Source: Gnetum montanum
Taxonomy: Eukaryota; Streptophyta; Gnetopsida; Gnetales; Gnetaceae
Assembly: GCA_015680685.1 (NCBI GenBank)
Contig: MNCI01015613.1
Location: forward strand, 62,001 to 126,000
Direction: 5' to 3'
DNA: 64,000 nucleotides
Shown here: piece by piece, positions 21,300-34,286 of the stretch
How the letters are laid out: every line of letters starts with the position of its first letter
How positions within the stretch are numbered: position 1 is the first letter of the stretch
Notes under the pieces: generated by a model
What the model was told of the DNA's origin: nothing
Databases searched by the model: none
Seen by the model: the letters and a program-made list of their open reading frames with translations, nothing else
Program-made: the position numbers and the translations under genes

Positions 21300-23340
21300 A
21301 TTATCAGATCCTAAAAAGTAAATAATAATAACAATAACATTTTGAGTACGTTAGATCATTGAAGAGGAAGTGAAAAGAAAAAACCTAATATTTTTTAATA
21401 TGCCTTTTCAAGTTTTCATTCTTACAATAAATCCTAAAAAGCCTCACCTTTAGGATGGAAAAAATATTTGGTTTTATCTTTATTTAGAAGCACCTTCATG
21501 GGTTTCTACTTCTTACTTAAAAGATTTCTTATAAAGAGAAGGAAAAAACTCTCTCTAAAGACAAATAATACATAAATAAAAAATAATGAACAAACAGCAT
21601 AGAAATTTGAAAGCTTCCTATCCTTAAGCCTCCAAAAAAATTAATACTATAAAAAATAAATTAATTGTTCAACTTTTTGCTTGAAGCTATAGCTAAAAAG
21701 AAACATCTTTGAGAATATGATATTTAACTCTTAAAGAGAGGTCATAGTTATCCTTATTGCTAGAAAATAACTAAACATTAAAGCTTTTAAATATAGTAGA
21801 GAAGAAGTGATCAAAGACATTTTCAAATACAGATAAAGTAAGTAGAAAAAGCATGCTCATCACCAATAATGAGTTCATTGATAATTAATTAAAAGTTATT
21901 ACAAATTATGGACATCAATATTTAAGCATGCTAAGGAACATGACACTAAGAAAAATATAAGAAAATAATTCTTCACTTCTATAAAAAGGATATTGAGCAA
22001 AAACAATTCTCATATATTTAATATGAGTACTAATAGAAAGACCTTGATGAATAATAAATACATCATAAGAAAATACAAATTTTAAAAAAGGTTGGAGCTC
22101 TCCAAATATCTTTTGTTTTCCTCATCTAAAAATATGATAATAATTACATTTTCTAGGCCTTATTAATTTTTTTATAAATAAGATCATTATTTTTAATAAT
22201 CTCATAAGCCACTTTGGAATTAAAAGGAAAAAAAATCTATCATCCTTCCAAAAACTATTTAGAAAAGAAAGTTGCAAACTATCATTAAATTTAAATAAAT
22301 TTTCAAGATTAGAAATTAATTTTTTAAAATTCTTTTTTTTATTCAAACCATAAAAGCTAGAAGTCTCATTCCATGTAAACCATCTATCATACATATGTAA
22401 ACAAAAAACTACAAAATATTTGTACTTAAGATATTGGTGTAACATTGCATAGATTTTTTAAGTACTTACTCTTTTCAATTTATTCAAGCATGCTTATTGA
22501 ATTAGGAGGTTTCATACTTAGTGTATTAAAGTTCTTCAATGATTAATTTTTTGTAAAATAAGTCTTTCATTTAGAATATATGGATTTCTAAGTAATCAAT
22601 TCATGCCTTTTAAATGATTTCGTAAGATTATCAATGGTTAATTTTAGAGTGTGATAGTTTGGTATCAGATCATAGCTTTAGATTATTGATTAGAGTTTTA
22701 TTTAACTTTTAGAGGTGACATCCAAGAAATATAATGGAAAAAGGGAGCTTTTAAAGAAAAGTCCCAAGTTCATAAGGTATAGAAGTAATTTCTTGCGATG
22801 CTATTAACATTATTTTGGATGTCCATGTTGTAAGGAGGTACATTGTTGGATAATAAGTTATTTTTCCAAAGTATTTTATTTATGAAATAAAATTTTATAT
22901 TATAAGGAAGTGTATTTTTAGATAATAAGCTATATTTTTAAATTTGTAAAATTCTAAATTGGATTTCTATGTTATAAAAAATATATATTTTTGAAGAAAA
23001 AATTTTGTTTCTAAATTAGTAAAAAGTATGAAATATAATGGAGAGATTCCCAAAGGCAAAAAGAAAGAAAAAAGTTGTTAGAACAAATATCATGAAAGGA
23101 ACTCAATGCAAGATGTTTGCATGACTAAAAAGCATGTTATAAGACATGATTGGTGGTTGTAAATGCATGATTGTTAGTTGCTTAACTTAGAAGGTATCAA
23201 GATTTGTTTAGATAAAAAGAATTAACTAGTGTTATAGGTATCAACCTTGTAGTTATGTTTGCACATTATGGTATGCAGGTTTATCTCAGAGTGATAGGAT
23301 CTCATTTTCAATCTTTGAGGATGAGGATTCCTTAAAAGTT
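21300..23340. other. AT-rich intergenic stretch with a weak minus-strand frame
   Basis: No recognised gene. The longest frame, 22122-22445 (-), gives 107 residues rich in F, L and K (SNLENLFKFNDSLQLSF, IPKWLMRLL). It may be a transposon relic, but I cannot assign it. The remainder is AT-rich with many stops. Confidence 0.4.
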
Positions 23341-23344
23341 AAGA

Positions 23345-24300
23345 GTGTGTTATACCTAGCTATTTTGAACCTAAAATCTTAGATTTGTTATTTTTTATGC
23401 TTGGTTGTTAAGCATTACATTATACTTTGATGTAATATTATCCAATATTACATTGTAGTATATGCTAATGTATTTTAGGATATTTCTTATGCTTATGTTT
23501 TTTGGACCCTTGACTCCTTATTTATATGCATTTTGATACATTGGCATTTCATTTATGACTGCTGCATCATGGTGCATTTGCTTATAAGCTTATGCATATG
23601 TATCTTCAATGTTGGAACTCTTGGTAAGTATATGTTTTATTATGTCTTGATGATATGCTTCTTAATTTTTGGACCTTGGAGCTTTCTCTTATTACATATT
23701 TAAAAATATTATTATTTTATATTTTCCTTCTTAATTTTTCTTGGTATTTGATAATGCTTGATACCTCTTGTGAAGGACAAGTTAAAATGATGGTGGTGAT
23801 CCATTGCTAATATTTTATAATTAATTAATTATTTTATATTTTATATTAGTCTAGGATTTTTGGAATAATGTAAGAATATGGTAAACAAGCATGTTAAATA
23901 TTTAATTGGAATTTTTCTAATTGCTCTCTTATTTTATCTTTGGACATGACAAAACCAAATCTTGGATGATGCAAGTTAATGCTAGTATTTCTTGGTAACA
24001 AATCCAGGAACATAGCTACTTGCAAACCATTTAAACTCTCTTATGAATACATGTGACCCAATCTTGGAATTGTATTATTGTTCTTAAAATTTCCTAACCT
24101 TGGATTTCTACATATAAATACTTAAAAATGATCGATCTCTTGATATCAATTGTGCATTGCTCTCTCAGTATCTTGCTTATAGCTATGCATGATAGATCTC
24201 TTGGAGGTTTCTATATTTGAACCTATTATTAGTTGGCAAAGCTTTGTTCATAGTTGATCCTTCAAGGTAGAGGAAATATTCTTTTTTATTACATTTTCCT
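23345..24300. repeat. Dispersed repeat R1, copy 2
   Basis: Starts near TTATACCTAGC and shares with the copy at 55128: TATGCTTGGTTGTTAAGCAT, CCCTTGACTCCTT, TATTATGTCTTGATGATATGCTTC, TTTTCTTGGTA, AATGCTTGATACCTCT, GATCCATT, CATAGCTATG-like and CTCTTGGAGG blocks, and GGTAGAGGAAATATTCTT at the end. Length and a TGTAACACC-type start suggest an LTR, but no primer site was found. Confidence 0.7.
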
Positions 24301-24959
24301 TTAAAATTAACCCTTTTAGAGCTACATTTCTACTATTCTTCTTTGGACTATCTAATCATTGTTTATTTTCTAATTTTCATAATTCACCATTCTTACAAGT
24401 TTTACTTTTATTTCCAATCTTTTTCCAACATTTTGTATGATATTTGGTAATACATAAATCTCTCCATCTTCACAAGCAAAAACCTTTCAACATCCCACTT
24501 CGTTATAGTGCTCTCTCACTATGGTGCAAAACCCTACAGAATCATGATCATCTGATTTCTAGAACATGATTTTGTCTTTGTATTACAGAACTCAGACATG
24601 GATGTTTCCTCTTTTTTCTTATGATTTTAAGTTTTATCTCCTCTTTATTACCATTTGAACTCTCATTTAAGATTGGTGGCTCATTTTTGTTTCTTTATCC
24701 TAATTATCTAGTCCTTTATGGATGTAAGTTTAATTTGTTATTATCCTCCTCTAAATGTATCTCTATCATAATAGATCTAGGTTTTTCTTTTCCTAACAAA
24801 AAAGCATTTTTAGCATCTTCTGCCTTCAACAATGGCAACAACAATGTTCCTAGGCATTGTGACCCAAGTTGTGATAAATCTACATGTCATGATAAAATTT
24901 ATGATGGATTTTCTAAACATTGTGTAAAGTAGGATAGCATGGATAACATCTACCATAAA
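24300..24959. other. Between repeats R1 and R2; weak open frame
   Basis: The frame 24621-24932 (+, 103 residues) contains a serine/leucine-rich part and then NNGNNNVPRHCDPSCDKSTC. No family is recognised. It is probably a decayed repeat-encoded segment rather than a gene. Confidence 0.3.
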
Positions 24960-25830
24960 CAACATCTAACAATGTGAACTAGCTAATGTTCTAGGTATGT
25001 ATGGCTGTGCTCATAGTGTTAAAAAAATTAGAATTAGAATTACTAATGCAGAGTAGGTAGCTCTTGCCATGAAAAATTTAAGTTTGGAGTTGGTCCATCC
25101 ATCTAGTGGCATGATGCCTAGCTAATATTATCATAATAAAGTCGATTTCAAGGGTATTGTCAATCGAGTGGCATAGGGTAGCTATAGTATTGATACTAGC
25201 CATAACATAACCCAATAGTTATTCATTAATAAAAGTTCATTATCCTAACAATTATACATTTATAAGAGTTGGCTTAGATAGGTGAGATTTCATACCAAGT
25301 AGTTCTTGATTGCTAGTTAAGTTAGCATTAGCCTTATAGATATTCCAACATTTGATGCTAAAAACTCACAAGAAATATCATTACTTTACTCTTGAAAAAC
25401 ATTTATGCTAATGAGTACATTTAATAGTAACATTAGTGGTTTTGATTAATCAACTTATTAATCAGTATTTTGCTCTTGGTTCTAACAGTGTGCTTTGTAG
25501 CATGTGCCCCATCTTCTAGCTTATTCAGAGAGGTACCAAGGTAGTTTCCTCTTTTGTAAAGTTGTTCTAATTTTTCTTCCATGTATTTCATGCATATTAT
25601 AGCTAGGAGACTAAGATGCAGTTCCTAGGCATTTATACAAATGCTATGAAGTAATGCATTGTAGATGAAGAATTCAACCATTGTTGTACCCTTGGAGTCA
25701 TGTCATGGATTTGTAAAATAGTTCACATGGTAAACTATTGTATCTCTTATAAATTATGCATAAAGGATTTGTAACTTGTAACCCATCACTATAGGAATCC
25801 CATGGTATTATGTTATAGTTGTGTATGCAT
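24960..25830. repeat. Dispersed repeat R2, copy 1
   Basis: Shares TTCTAGGTATGTATGG, GTACCAAGGTAGTTTCC, TGTATTTCATG, AGGAGACT, TAAATTATGCATAAAGGATT and GTCATGGATTTGTAAA-type blocks, in the same order, with 58310-59340. In both places R2 lies to the right of R1. Confidence 0.65.
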
Positions 25831-27580
25831 AATTAGGCTTGGTTGGAGGTCATGAAGACATATAGTTGGTTATATTACTTTAATATTATATTTTATAAAA
25901 TATAATGATATTATAAATATGATTATGATTTATCATGACTATGCATACTAATCTTGCTAGATGTACAGTAGAATACTTATGGATGATAGTTTGTAAGGGT
26001 AATGAGAAAAGATTGAGAATCAAGTAGGTATGACCTTGATCAACATGCCATGATTATGTATTATGAGTGTGATATCAATGTTGATTGACAAATAGGTGAT
26101 ATAATCATGAGTCAATGTTGTTTGGATGAACATGTTATGGCATCACGTTCATTTTCACATGATGCATATTCATGACATATGGCTAGATGCTATAGGTTAT
26201 GATTCTCATATGGTCTTATGGTATTGATGTTGATGAGCCATGTTGTTTAAAGGAGTGATTGGAACTTTGATTGGATATCCCATGAGTGATTTATGAAGTG
26301 TGGGTTCCTCAACATTAGTTAGTATGTGAAAAATTAAAGGAAATCCCTATAAAATAAAAACCATAAATAACTATATATATTTAATTTATAAAAATAAAAC
26401 ACACACACACACACATAATATTTTATCCTCCTTTCCTTAGTGTGCTCATGTACTTAGTTTCTTTTAGTTATCTTGGATTCTCAATTCTCCTTTGTTTCTT
26501 AGTCATTTTTTATTACTTTTTAGAGGTTGTAGAGCTAATCCAAAAAAAGTTACTACTTAAGACTATTATTTCTATCTTTGATGAATCTAGAACTTTGTTA
26601 GGCACAGTTTGATATTTTGATTTCTAGTTTTTGAATCAATCACATGGTAGTTATGATGTATTTTCTAATTTTATTTTGAACTTTAGTGTGAGTTGATTGA
26701 TTGCAACATCATTGTAGTTAGGTCATAATTAAGATTTTGTATATAGGATGTGAGGTAGGCATGATTCACAATAGCATCATGACTAAGAAAAATAAAGGAA
26801 TGCAAGGTAAATGTGAGTCACATGCAGGTCACCACAAAGATGGAAACCTAGAGAATGAATTGTATCAATGTTGGTGTAATTTACCCTCTTGTATATGATG
26901 TTGATGTGGCTATGTTATTGATTTCTTGTATGTGCTTGTAACATTATATTGCATGTATTGTAGTTATGCTAACTAGAGAATAAAATGATGTGTATAGCAC
27001 TTATTGCTTGGAATTGCCCATTCATGGTGATGTGTCATGCTTATAATGTATTATGCATCGTGCTTGGAATGCACATGTTCATATGCAAATATCATATGTA
27101 TTCATGATAGTGGAGTTAATAAGAAGATGTGAACTAGTTGGTGATAAGGCATCTTGAAGGAGTTAGATTAACTTGTACTAGGATGCATAAGTGAGGCTCT
27201 TGTCTTAGTGTTCATCCTAAGTGTAATCTGTATTTTAGCAGAAATTTCAGAATGATTGAGGATGTGTAATACTATTAATATTTATATGCATATTTATTTT
27301 TTCTTAGAAAATGATAAATTTTTATTACTCATGTTCATTTTTTTATCATTCTACATGATTAATGATTTTTACCTATCCCTAGTATGCAATAATCGAGTGA
27401 ATGAGTTGTGGTAGGTTCTCATGAAGGCTATGGCATGGGCATGGTATGGCTATGATGGCTATGATGGCATGATATGTAATTTATGCATGTAAATTGTAAT
27501 TTTAATTTTGCTTTCGTTAATGCTTAGATTAAAATGGAGAAAGGTATATGAGTCACATGGGTCTTGGAAGTAGATGAGAA
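25831..27580. other. AT-rich intergenic stretch
   Basis: No gene recognised. It contains an (AC)8 microsatellite at 26399-26414 and short CATGGCATGGGCATGGTATGGCTATG-like redundancy near 27430-27470. Confidence 0.5.
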
Positions 27581-30500
27581 AAGATACCTAGGTCACATGA
27601 TTTGGGGGTAGATGGAGTAGGAAAGAAGCCATTAAATACCATCCACTTCCTTAACCCAAAGCATTCTTGGTCTCTTAGCTCCTGGGTTGGAGGTCTTTTG
27701 GGTAGAAGAAGTGTGAGGAGCTTGCTAGAGCATGTGGGAAGACTTAAGAAATCAAAGCCAACATCTGAGTGAGAAGTATTGGCCCCATTTTCATGGTTGT
27801 GTTAGTTTGCTAGGTTTTTACATAGATTGGGGTTGGGTTTTGTTTTAATTGAGGTAAAATCTTGTACATATAGCATATTTTGGGAAGGGTATTGATTTAC
27901 ACGTTCTAAATCTAGAGTTTAGTTGTGGATTTATTGTTTTTCTTAATTTAATGCACTTTCTATGAATCTTGCATTTTGGGGGTTTTAGGATTACCTTTAT
28001 AGCACTCGGTCAAATAGTCATATCTCTCTCTATACTTTGAATTTGAGTACAATATACCTATTTATTGATTCATCATAAAATTTTCTACAACTTGAATGAA
28101 GTACTTAGATCAAAATTCATTTTATATTAGGTGTTTTAGGTCATTATTTCAACACTATCTAGAATTACTGTAATTTCAGTAGGGTCTCAAGTTGAGGTCA
28201 TATCTCATAATTTGTTATAGTTCTAGTTCAAATAGTTTTCTATGTTATAAATATGTTTAATAGGAACTAGATATAGTTTAAATAATTGAAAATAAATTTG
28301 TATAAAAAGAGGTATGATCCAGTATTTGAGTGCTATTTAAAATTACACAAAAATATAATACAGAGATTCATCTACTCATAACTTCTTATTTGTACTATAT
28401 TTTCTCTTGAAATTTTTATGAGACCTAGCCTATGATTTTACGTTCTCTAAAAGGGTATAATTAATGAAAAATCATCACTTTTTATGAATTTATTAGCATT
28501 TTACTTCAAGCGCTCATTCTATCTCTATTTCTAATTACCTAGAATGTTGGGTTGATATCTATAATTTTGAATTTGTAATTGTTTGAATATTTTTATAGTA
28601 ACTATATGTTGATTTTAGCTTTCATTTTAATCATTATTTAATAATACATGCATAGGGATGTGTTTGTTATGAGAGATTTATTATGGTTGTTCAGTTTTCC
28701 TATTATTTTATTTGAGATGTTGAATTCTAGTGAAGTTGTTGGGAGATGTGTATCATTCTCTAATTTTGATCCTTAGAATTGACATATTTGTCTTTGAAGT
28801 TGTTGTTCGATATTACCTATTAGAAATTATTGGGGGCATCTAGATTTTATTGATTGTGAAACTTGGACATTTGGGGCATGTATTTGTTAAGCATGGTCTT
28901 GTAAATGAGTGTTGAAATTTTGGAGGTTTTGAATCCCTTTAATATATTTTGGAACCTTGGTTGATTTTATCTTGTTGAACACCTAGAACATTGGAATTAT
29001 TGAAATTTTCATTTCTCTATGACATGTTGGATTGATGGTCCATTTGTTGTTGAGTCCCTCCACCATCAATGTTAGTTTGCCATTATGAGATGGCTAGATG
29101 ATGCTAGTTTGCCATTATGAGATGGCTAGATGATGCCATGGTTTGATTGTTTACTGTGTGATTGGATGATGTAGCTAGCACCAAGTGTGTGGCCAGTTGG
29201 AGATGAGGATTCCTGGAGATGAGGCTTCCTCGAGATGATTTTTTTATCGACCCTTAGTATCAGTGCAACAATGTGGCTCTCACTGTAGGTCCCATCTTGT
29301 AAGAGAGGCTGATCTATGGCTCATCAGTCATCTTGGATGCCTCTAGAAGTCTAGAGGTGGGTATCTGCAAGAACACTTCTAGCACCGATCTGTTGGAAAC
29401 CTTGGTGTGGATACATTGAGAGCACCTTGGTTTGAATCTTGGTGTGGATTTATTGGGAGCATCTTGATTCATTGAAACTAATAATAAATCCATGCACATT
29501 GTAATTTGATTTGTTGAAAAATTTATGTGTAAATTAAAAAGAATTCATGAAAATTGGATACACATTGATAATGAGTGTGGTGCGTGCTAGCCTCCTTGTT
29601 GCTCAGTTGATGGATGGAGTAGAAGGGTGTTGGTTTTGGACCATTGTGATTGTTAGATGAATTAATTCCATTCTTTATGGATAATTATGTGGAATTTGGT
29701 TTTGGCATATTTGTGGATTATTAGCTCCATGTTGTTTGTGATGGTTGTGTGTTTGGATATTCTTACATGGATAGATGTATCATATTGGATTTATGGCATG
29801 TTTATGATGGATGATCTCAAATGTTGTAGTGGTTGCATGCTTGGATATGCTTTGCATTGACTATTTTGTAGGTTTTCATGCCCTACCTAGCCCCCATGAG
29901 ACTCATCCTTGATTCAATAGGAAGATGATGCCAAGGTTACTCACTCAACAATAGCTGATATTTTTGTTTTTTGTACAAATACTTTAGGCTAGGAAGAGCA
30001 TGGAGTAAATGTGGTACCTTGGAGATGTTCATAAAAAAAGATGAAATTATATGTTATTTCTTATTATAATTGCTATTCCATAAGTAGATGTATATTAATT
30101 TGATTCTTGTGTTTGATCTTTTATAGTAGACTTGTATATATTATGAATTATGTAACGACAATGATAACTTATTATATTTCTTTATGTAAGATGTTTAGAT
30201 GAGATGGTTATGGAATTTATGATGTCATTAATGTAAGATTTCTTTTAGTGGATGCTTTTAATTTAAATATTTATTTCTTGTATATTTATTCATATTAATA
30301 ATAAAAAGTATAATTTGTTTCCATTATCTTGTCATTTAATCTCTTCTTCCTCTTGTCATGGCTTAACAATACTTCATTTCATTGTTTTTGAATCAATCAA
30401 TTTCATTACCCTACCATGCCAAACCTTTGTTACCTATTTTACCCCATGTAATGCTCTTTGTCCTAAGGGTAGGAAGGAGGGTGTTATAGTAATAATGGAA

Positions 30501-31790
30501 GAGTATATTTAGGCCTATGAATAGCATAAGATCTTGGGACATATAGACATGCACAAATCTACCCACTAAAAGGTTAGTGAATTGGGATTGCAGATGAGGT
30601 AGTAGGTGCTAACATTGATAGTGATATATGTAATGAAAACTAATAAAAAACCTAAAGTCACTAATTACGTTATGAATACTCATGTTAATGATATCATTCT
30701 ATACACTAAGTATGGATGTGTCGACCACCACAAGACTATGTGTTGTATAGATGCTTTTGATTTGTCTTCTATCATATCCTAAAAGTTTGAAAGGTTTAGT
30801 GATTTAATTTGATGCATATGATTGATTATTTAATAGTGTTAGATGGATCTCAATGGATTAGCTCTAATATTCTTTATTAAATCATAGGATTACATTACCA
30901 TCATTATTGTTATTATTGTTGTTCTTACTAGTTTCCTACATAAGTGAGCGCAATCTACTTAACAAGATGTTTTGCTAAAGTTGTATATCCTTTATTTTAC
31001 TGCTACTAGAGCTCAATCATAGATCTACCTTATATTTTATGATTAAATGTTGAAATCCAATTACCCCAGGAAGTAGTTCTTTTCTTAGTTTTCATGCCTT
31101 TACAAGTATTTGGGTATGCATATTTATTTTTTTATGCACATTTATGCTTTCTTATGCATATCTAGTCATTCATCTTTTTATTTTATTATCATTTTATTAT
31201 GTGTATGTGCTTATATAATATTCTATTCATGGAGTAATTATGGATCCTAACCCTACCTAGACCATATCCCTTCTTATCTTTTTTCATTAAACCAAGATTT
31301 GGAGTTCTTTTTTATTTACAATTAAATACTACGTAAATCATATTTCTTAAGGAATTACCTTAGGATTATATCCTACCTACAATGTAGCCTTACCAGTGTA
31401 TTTGGGATGTTAAAAAGCATAAATTTTAATCCTTGGTTCATTAGAATCAAAGTTACAATTCTTGAGATAACATTTTTTAGTTTGCTAAAATACTGTAAAA
31501 GTTCTAGCATTTAAACTAGGTGACTATGAAAAGTCATTTTTAGATAAGATTTTAGCATATGATTTAGTAGAGCACTTGATAAAGATCCTATAGGTTCAAA
31601 TGGAATTTGATTTGGAGTCTTAGAGTGCATGTTACAAGTGTTTGAGTGGAGAGAAAAAAGTAGAAAAATAAACTTATAGAAATAATTTTTTTAAATATTA
31701 AATGAAAATTAAAAGTAAAAAAATCAAAATGAAAAGTCAACATTACCATTATAAAAAGCATGTTACATGAAAAAATTATGCAAAACATAT
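27581..31790. other. Degraded repeat DNA without recognisable genes
   Basis: 27590-27900 has an LTR-like look (TTAAATACC followed by a transcribed-leader-like segment) but no partner was found. A 32-bp perfect tandem duplication lies at 29073-29136, and an imperfect CTTGGTGTGGAT repeat at 29401-29466. The short frames 29314-29499 (-) and 30315-30512 (+) show no domain. Confidence 0.45.
29073..29136. repeat. 32-bp tandem duplication
   Basis: 29073-29104 and 29105-29136 are identical; each begins TAGTTTGCCATTATGAGATG. Confidence 0.95.
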
Positions 31791-31795
31791 ATGCA

Positions 31796-31822
31796 TATTA
31801 TGCATATATCATATGCATAATA
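31796..31822. other. Perfect 12-bp hairpin, 3-base loop
   Basis: TATTATGCATAT and its exact inverse ATATGCATAATA flank the loop ATC. It is AT-rich and may be chance or a decayed transposon end. Confidence 0.6.
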
Positions 31823-32009
31823 ACTTTTATGCACCATTGTGTGTATGGATTTTGCCTTTTCTTTGCCAATTGCTTTTTTTCTGACACTTGTTTTCTTGCT
31901 ATTGTTTTGCAAAAATTGTGTTCTATTATGTTTTCCCATAAAGATACCTTTTACCTTTTCTTCTTTGTTTTGAAGTTGATTTGAGCTTGGTTTTTTTCGT
32001 TTTCCCCTT

Positions 32010-32017
32010 TATAAATA
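32010..32017 (+). promoter_or_regulatory. TATA box of a probable LTR relic
   Basis: CCCCTTTATAAATAGGTAGTGG is a good TATA context, followed by leader-like sequence to about 32200. The host repeat (31400-33190) was not matched to a second copy. No coding capacity is visible. Confidence 0.35.
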
Positions 32018-33191
32018 GGTAGTGGCCATAAATACATCTTGTCATAGTTTGAAGAAGGGTTTTGGGTGTGACAAGTTAAGTAAGAAAAAAATCAATTGAG
32101 AGCATTAGGTAGGAAAAGGAAGACATAGATAAATTCTAGAAGCCCTACCAATGCAAGTAAGGAAGTTTATCTTATTTTCATTTACATAGCTACCCCATAT
32201 TGCTATGGATTCTCCATCTCTCCTCTTTGCTTCTTACTTTTCTATTATTCCTCTACGTTTTTAATTAATATGCCAAGGTTTTTCTAGCTTTTTATAATTT
32301 TGGGTCTTTTTTAAAACAATATTTTAATCTTGTTACTATCATTTTCTATCTTTTGGTGATGTTTGAAAATTACAAAAATTATGCCCAACTTATCCCTAGA
32401 TGCCTTATGAATATTTAGGATGTCCTCATGACATAAACATGATTTTGTAAGAATTTTGGGGAATTTGAACTTTTATGGATTTTTTGCTAATTTGGACATC
32501 TTTGAACTTTTTGAATAAAATAATAATATTTTTGTGCTCAATTTTGCTTAGTTGAGAGTGTGAGCTATGAATCTTTTAGATGCCCCTATTTACATGTAGT
32601 AGTCAAATGTTCCTTAGTGGGACCCACCCCATAGGAACAAGGGTTCTTAGATGGACTTCCTAACCTAGATTTTGATTCATAAATTCATGTGAGGTTGTGG
32701 ATTTAGTTGAGACCATGACATTGAGTAGTTGAGTCTAGTGGTATGTGGTGAGACATAGTAAAGACCTATGCTTCCAATGATATGTGTGTCTCAAACTATG
32801 AGGATGTTAGTAGTAAGGCTATTATTAAGACTCGACCATGAGTGACTTGTTTGGAGTCACAAGGCTAATCCAATGATAGTAGTGAAATTATTATAATAGT
32901 TTTCAATGAGTTCCTCTGGCAATGAGGGTAACCAAGACCTAACCTTTGAAGATGCCTAATTAAAATCCACTTTTTGAACCTTGCTGGAAAAATTATGATA
33001 TCTTTGAATGTTAAATGATTAAATAATTAAAATATATGTATTTTCTTTGAATATTTGGATTTTATTTAGGTTTTAGTAAAATTTGTGACATTTCTAGACT
33101 TTGTAATCTTCTTGCATATTTTATTGGAAACCTTTACCAAGTTCATACCCTAAGACATTAGGCCTATAACCTTTATACTCTATGAAGAGGG

Positions 33192-34145
33192 TGATGAGAC
33201 ACGATATCGCTTGCACCGCGATATCGCGGTTGTCGTGATATCGTGTACGCGATATCACATCATCCCCTGCGATATCGCATATGCGATATCGCAGTCTGCC
33301 GTCAAATCTATAAAGAAGAGGCGGCACTCCCCTTATTTTCCATCCTAGGTTTAAAGTAGGGAAACTCTGGTAGTTTGATCACTCCATAGATAGAATATTT
33401 TCCATGTGTCCCCAGTAGGAGTCCCCAAGTGAACAGATCTTTATTCGAGCAGCTTTGTACCTGAACGCAAGTTGTGTATGGCAATAAAGACAAGCTTTGT
33501 GGATAAACCTTGTAGTGCATGGAATAGGATTTTATTACATGTTATTTATTACCTGCATTAGTGCGGCATGAGTACGACTTGATTATGAGCATTGACGAAT
33601 GTGTACGGCTAATTAAGGAATCGGCTGCTCATCGCGATTAGTCTCTCTCACCTCAACTCCTAGAACACGGGATGAGTACGACTTGATTACGAGCATCTAC
33701 GGATGTGTATGGCTAGTCAAGGAATCAGCTGCTCATCATATTTAGGCTAGTTAAGTGCCTCAATATGCCCACTTCGAGCACGTGCGTTACGTGTGGTGAT
33801 CCCAGTAACGATTAGCGTTTGGTAGCCATAGTTGCATAGTTCAGGGTGTGTAGGATAAGTGGGAACGGATGCTGACGATAGTTAATGTAGACTTAGTCCT
33901 TGTTAGAGTTAGTTAGCTCTCTCAATCCTTCACCTTGATAGCATAGGAGAAAAACCATAAAAGACCATAAAAATCATATACCTCGGACTTACTTAACCAT
34001 ACACCGTGACAACAACAAGTAAGTTTGGGAAGACAACGAATGATTAACCCCAAGTGTTCGGCATTTAGTCTATGGAGTTCGACCAGATCGCACGTGCTAT
34101 GCTCGTTTCATATGGTTGAGTGTAGCGGTACCCCCCCCCTCATCA
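33192..34145 (+). repeat. 5' LTR of Athila element 2
   Basis: Begins TGATGAG and ends CTCATCA, a perfect 7-bp terminal inverted repeat. It aligns end to end with 39330-40336. It contains the GATATC palindrome array in U3 (33200-33297), TATA box 33309-33316 (TATAAAGA), polyadenylation signal AATAAA 33483-33488 and a long U5. The flanking GAGGG (33187-33191) compares with AAGGG after the 3' LTR, a probable 5-bp target duplication with one change. 954 bp. Confidence 0.95.
33200..33297. repeat. GATATC palindrome cluster in LTR U3
   Basis: Six GATATC cores lie in about 95 bp, four of them extended to ACGATATCGC or CGCGATATCGCG-type palindromes. 33268-33293 is a perfect 26-bp palindrome (two TGCGATATCGCA joined at a central AT). 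33235-33258 is a 24-bp palindrome broken only by symmetrical C/T positions. Confidence 0.93.
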
Positions 34146-34146
34146 T

Positions 34147-34165
34147 TGGTACCGTTGCCAGGGAC
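34147..34165 (+). promoter_or_regulatory. Primer binding site (tRNA-Asp type)
   Basis: TGGTACCGTTGCCAGGGAC follows the LTR end after one T. It matches the complement of the plant tRNA-Asp 3' end (TGGCGCCGTTGCCGGGGA) with two differences. tRNA-Asp priming is known for Athila elements. Confidence 0.85.
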
Positions 34166-34286
34166 TAAGTGTTTGTGCACCGAATAGAACATAAGGGATA
34201 TCACTCACATCATTGTGAGCCTTAATGAACCTTCGGGTTAATCAAGATAAAAATTTATATAATGGTGAATTAGCACACCGATAAAA

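Noticed and set aside
22122-22445. Possible protein-coding gene on the minus strand
   Set aside because: 107 residues rich in F, L and K from AT-rich DNA, no known motif, no promoter or exon context; left as unassigned.
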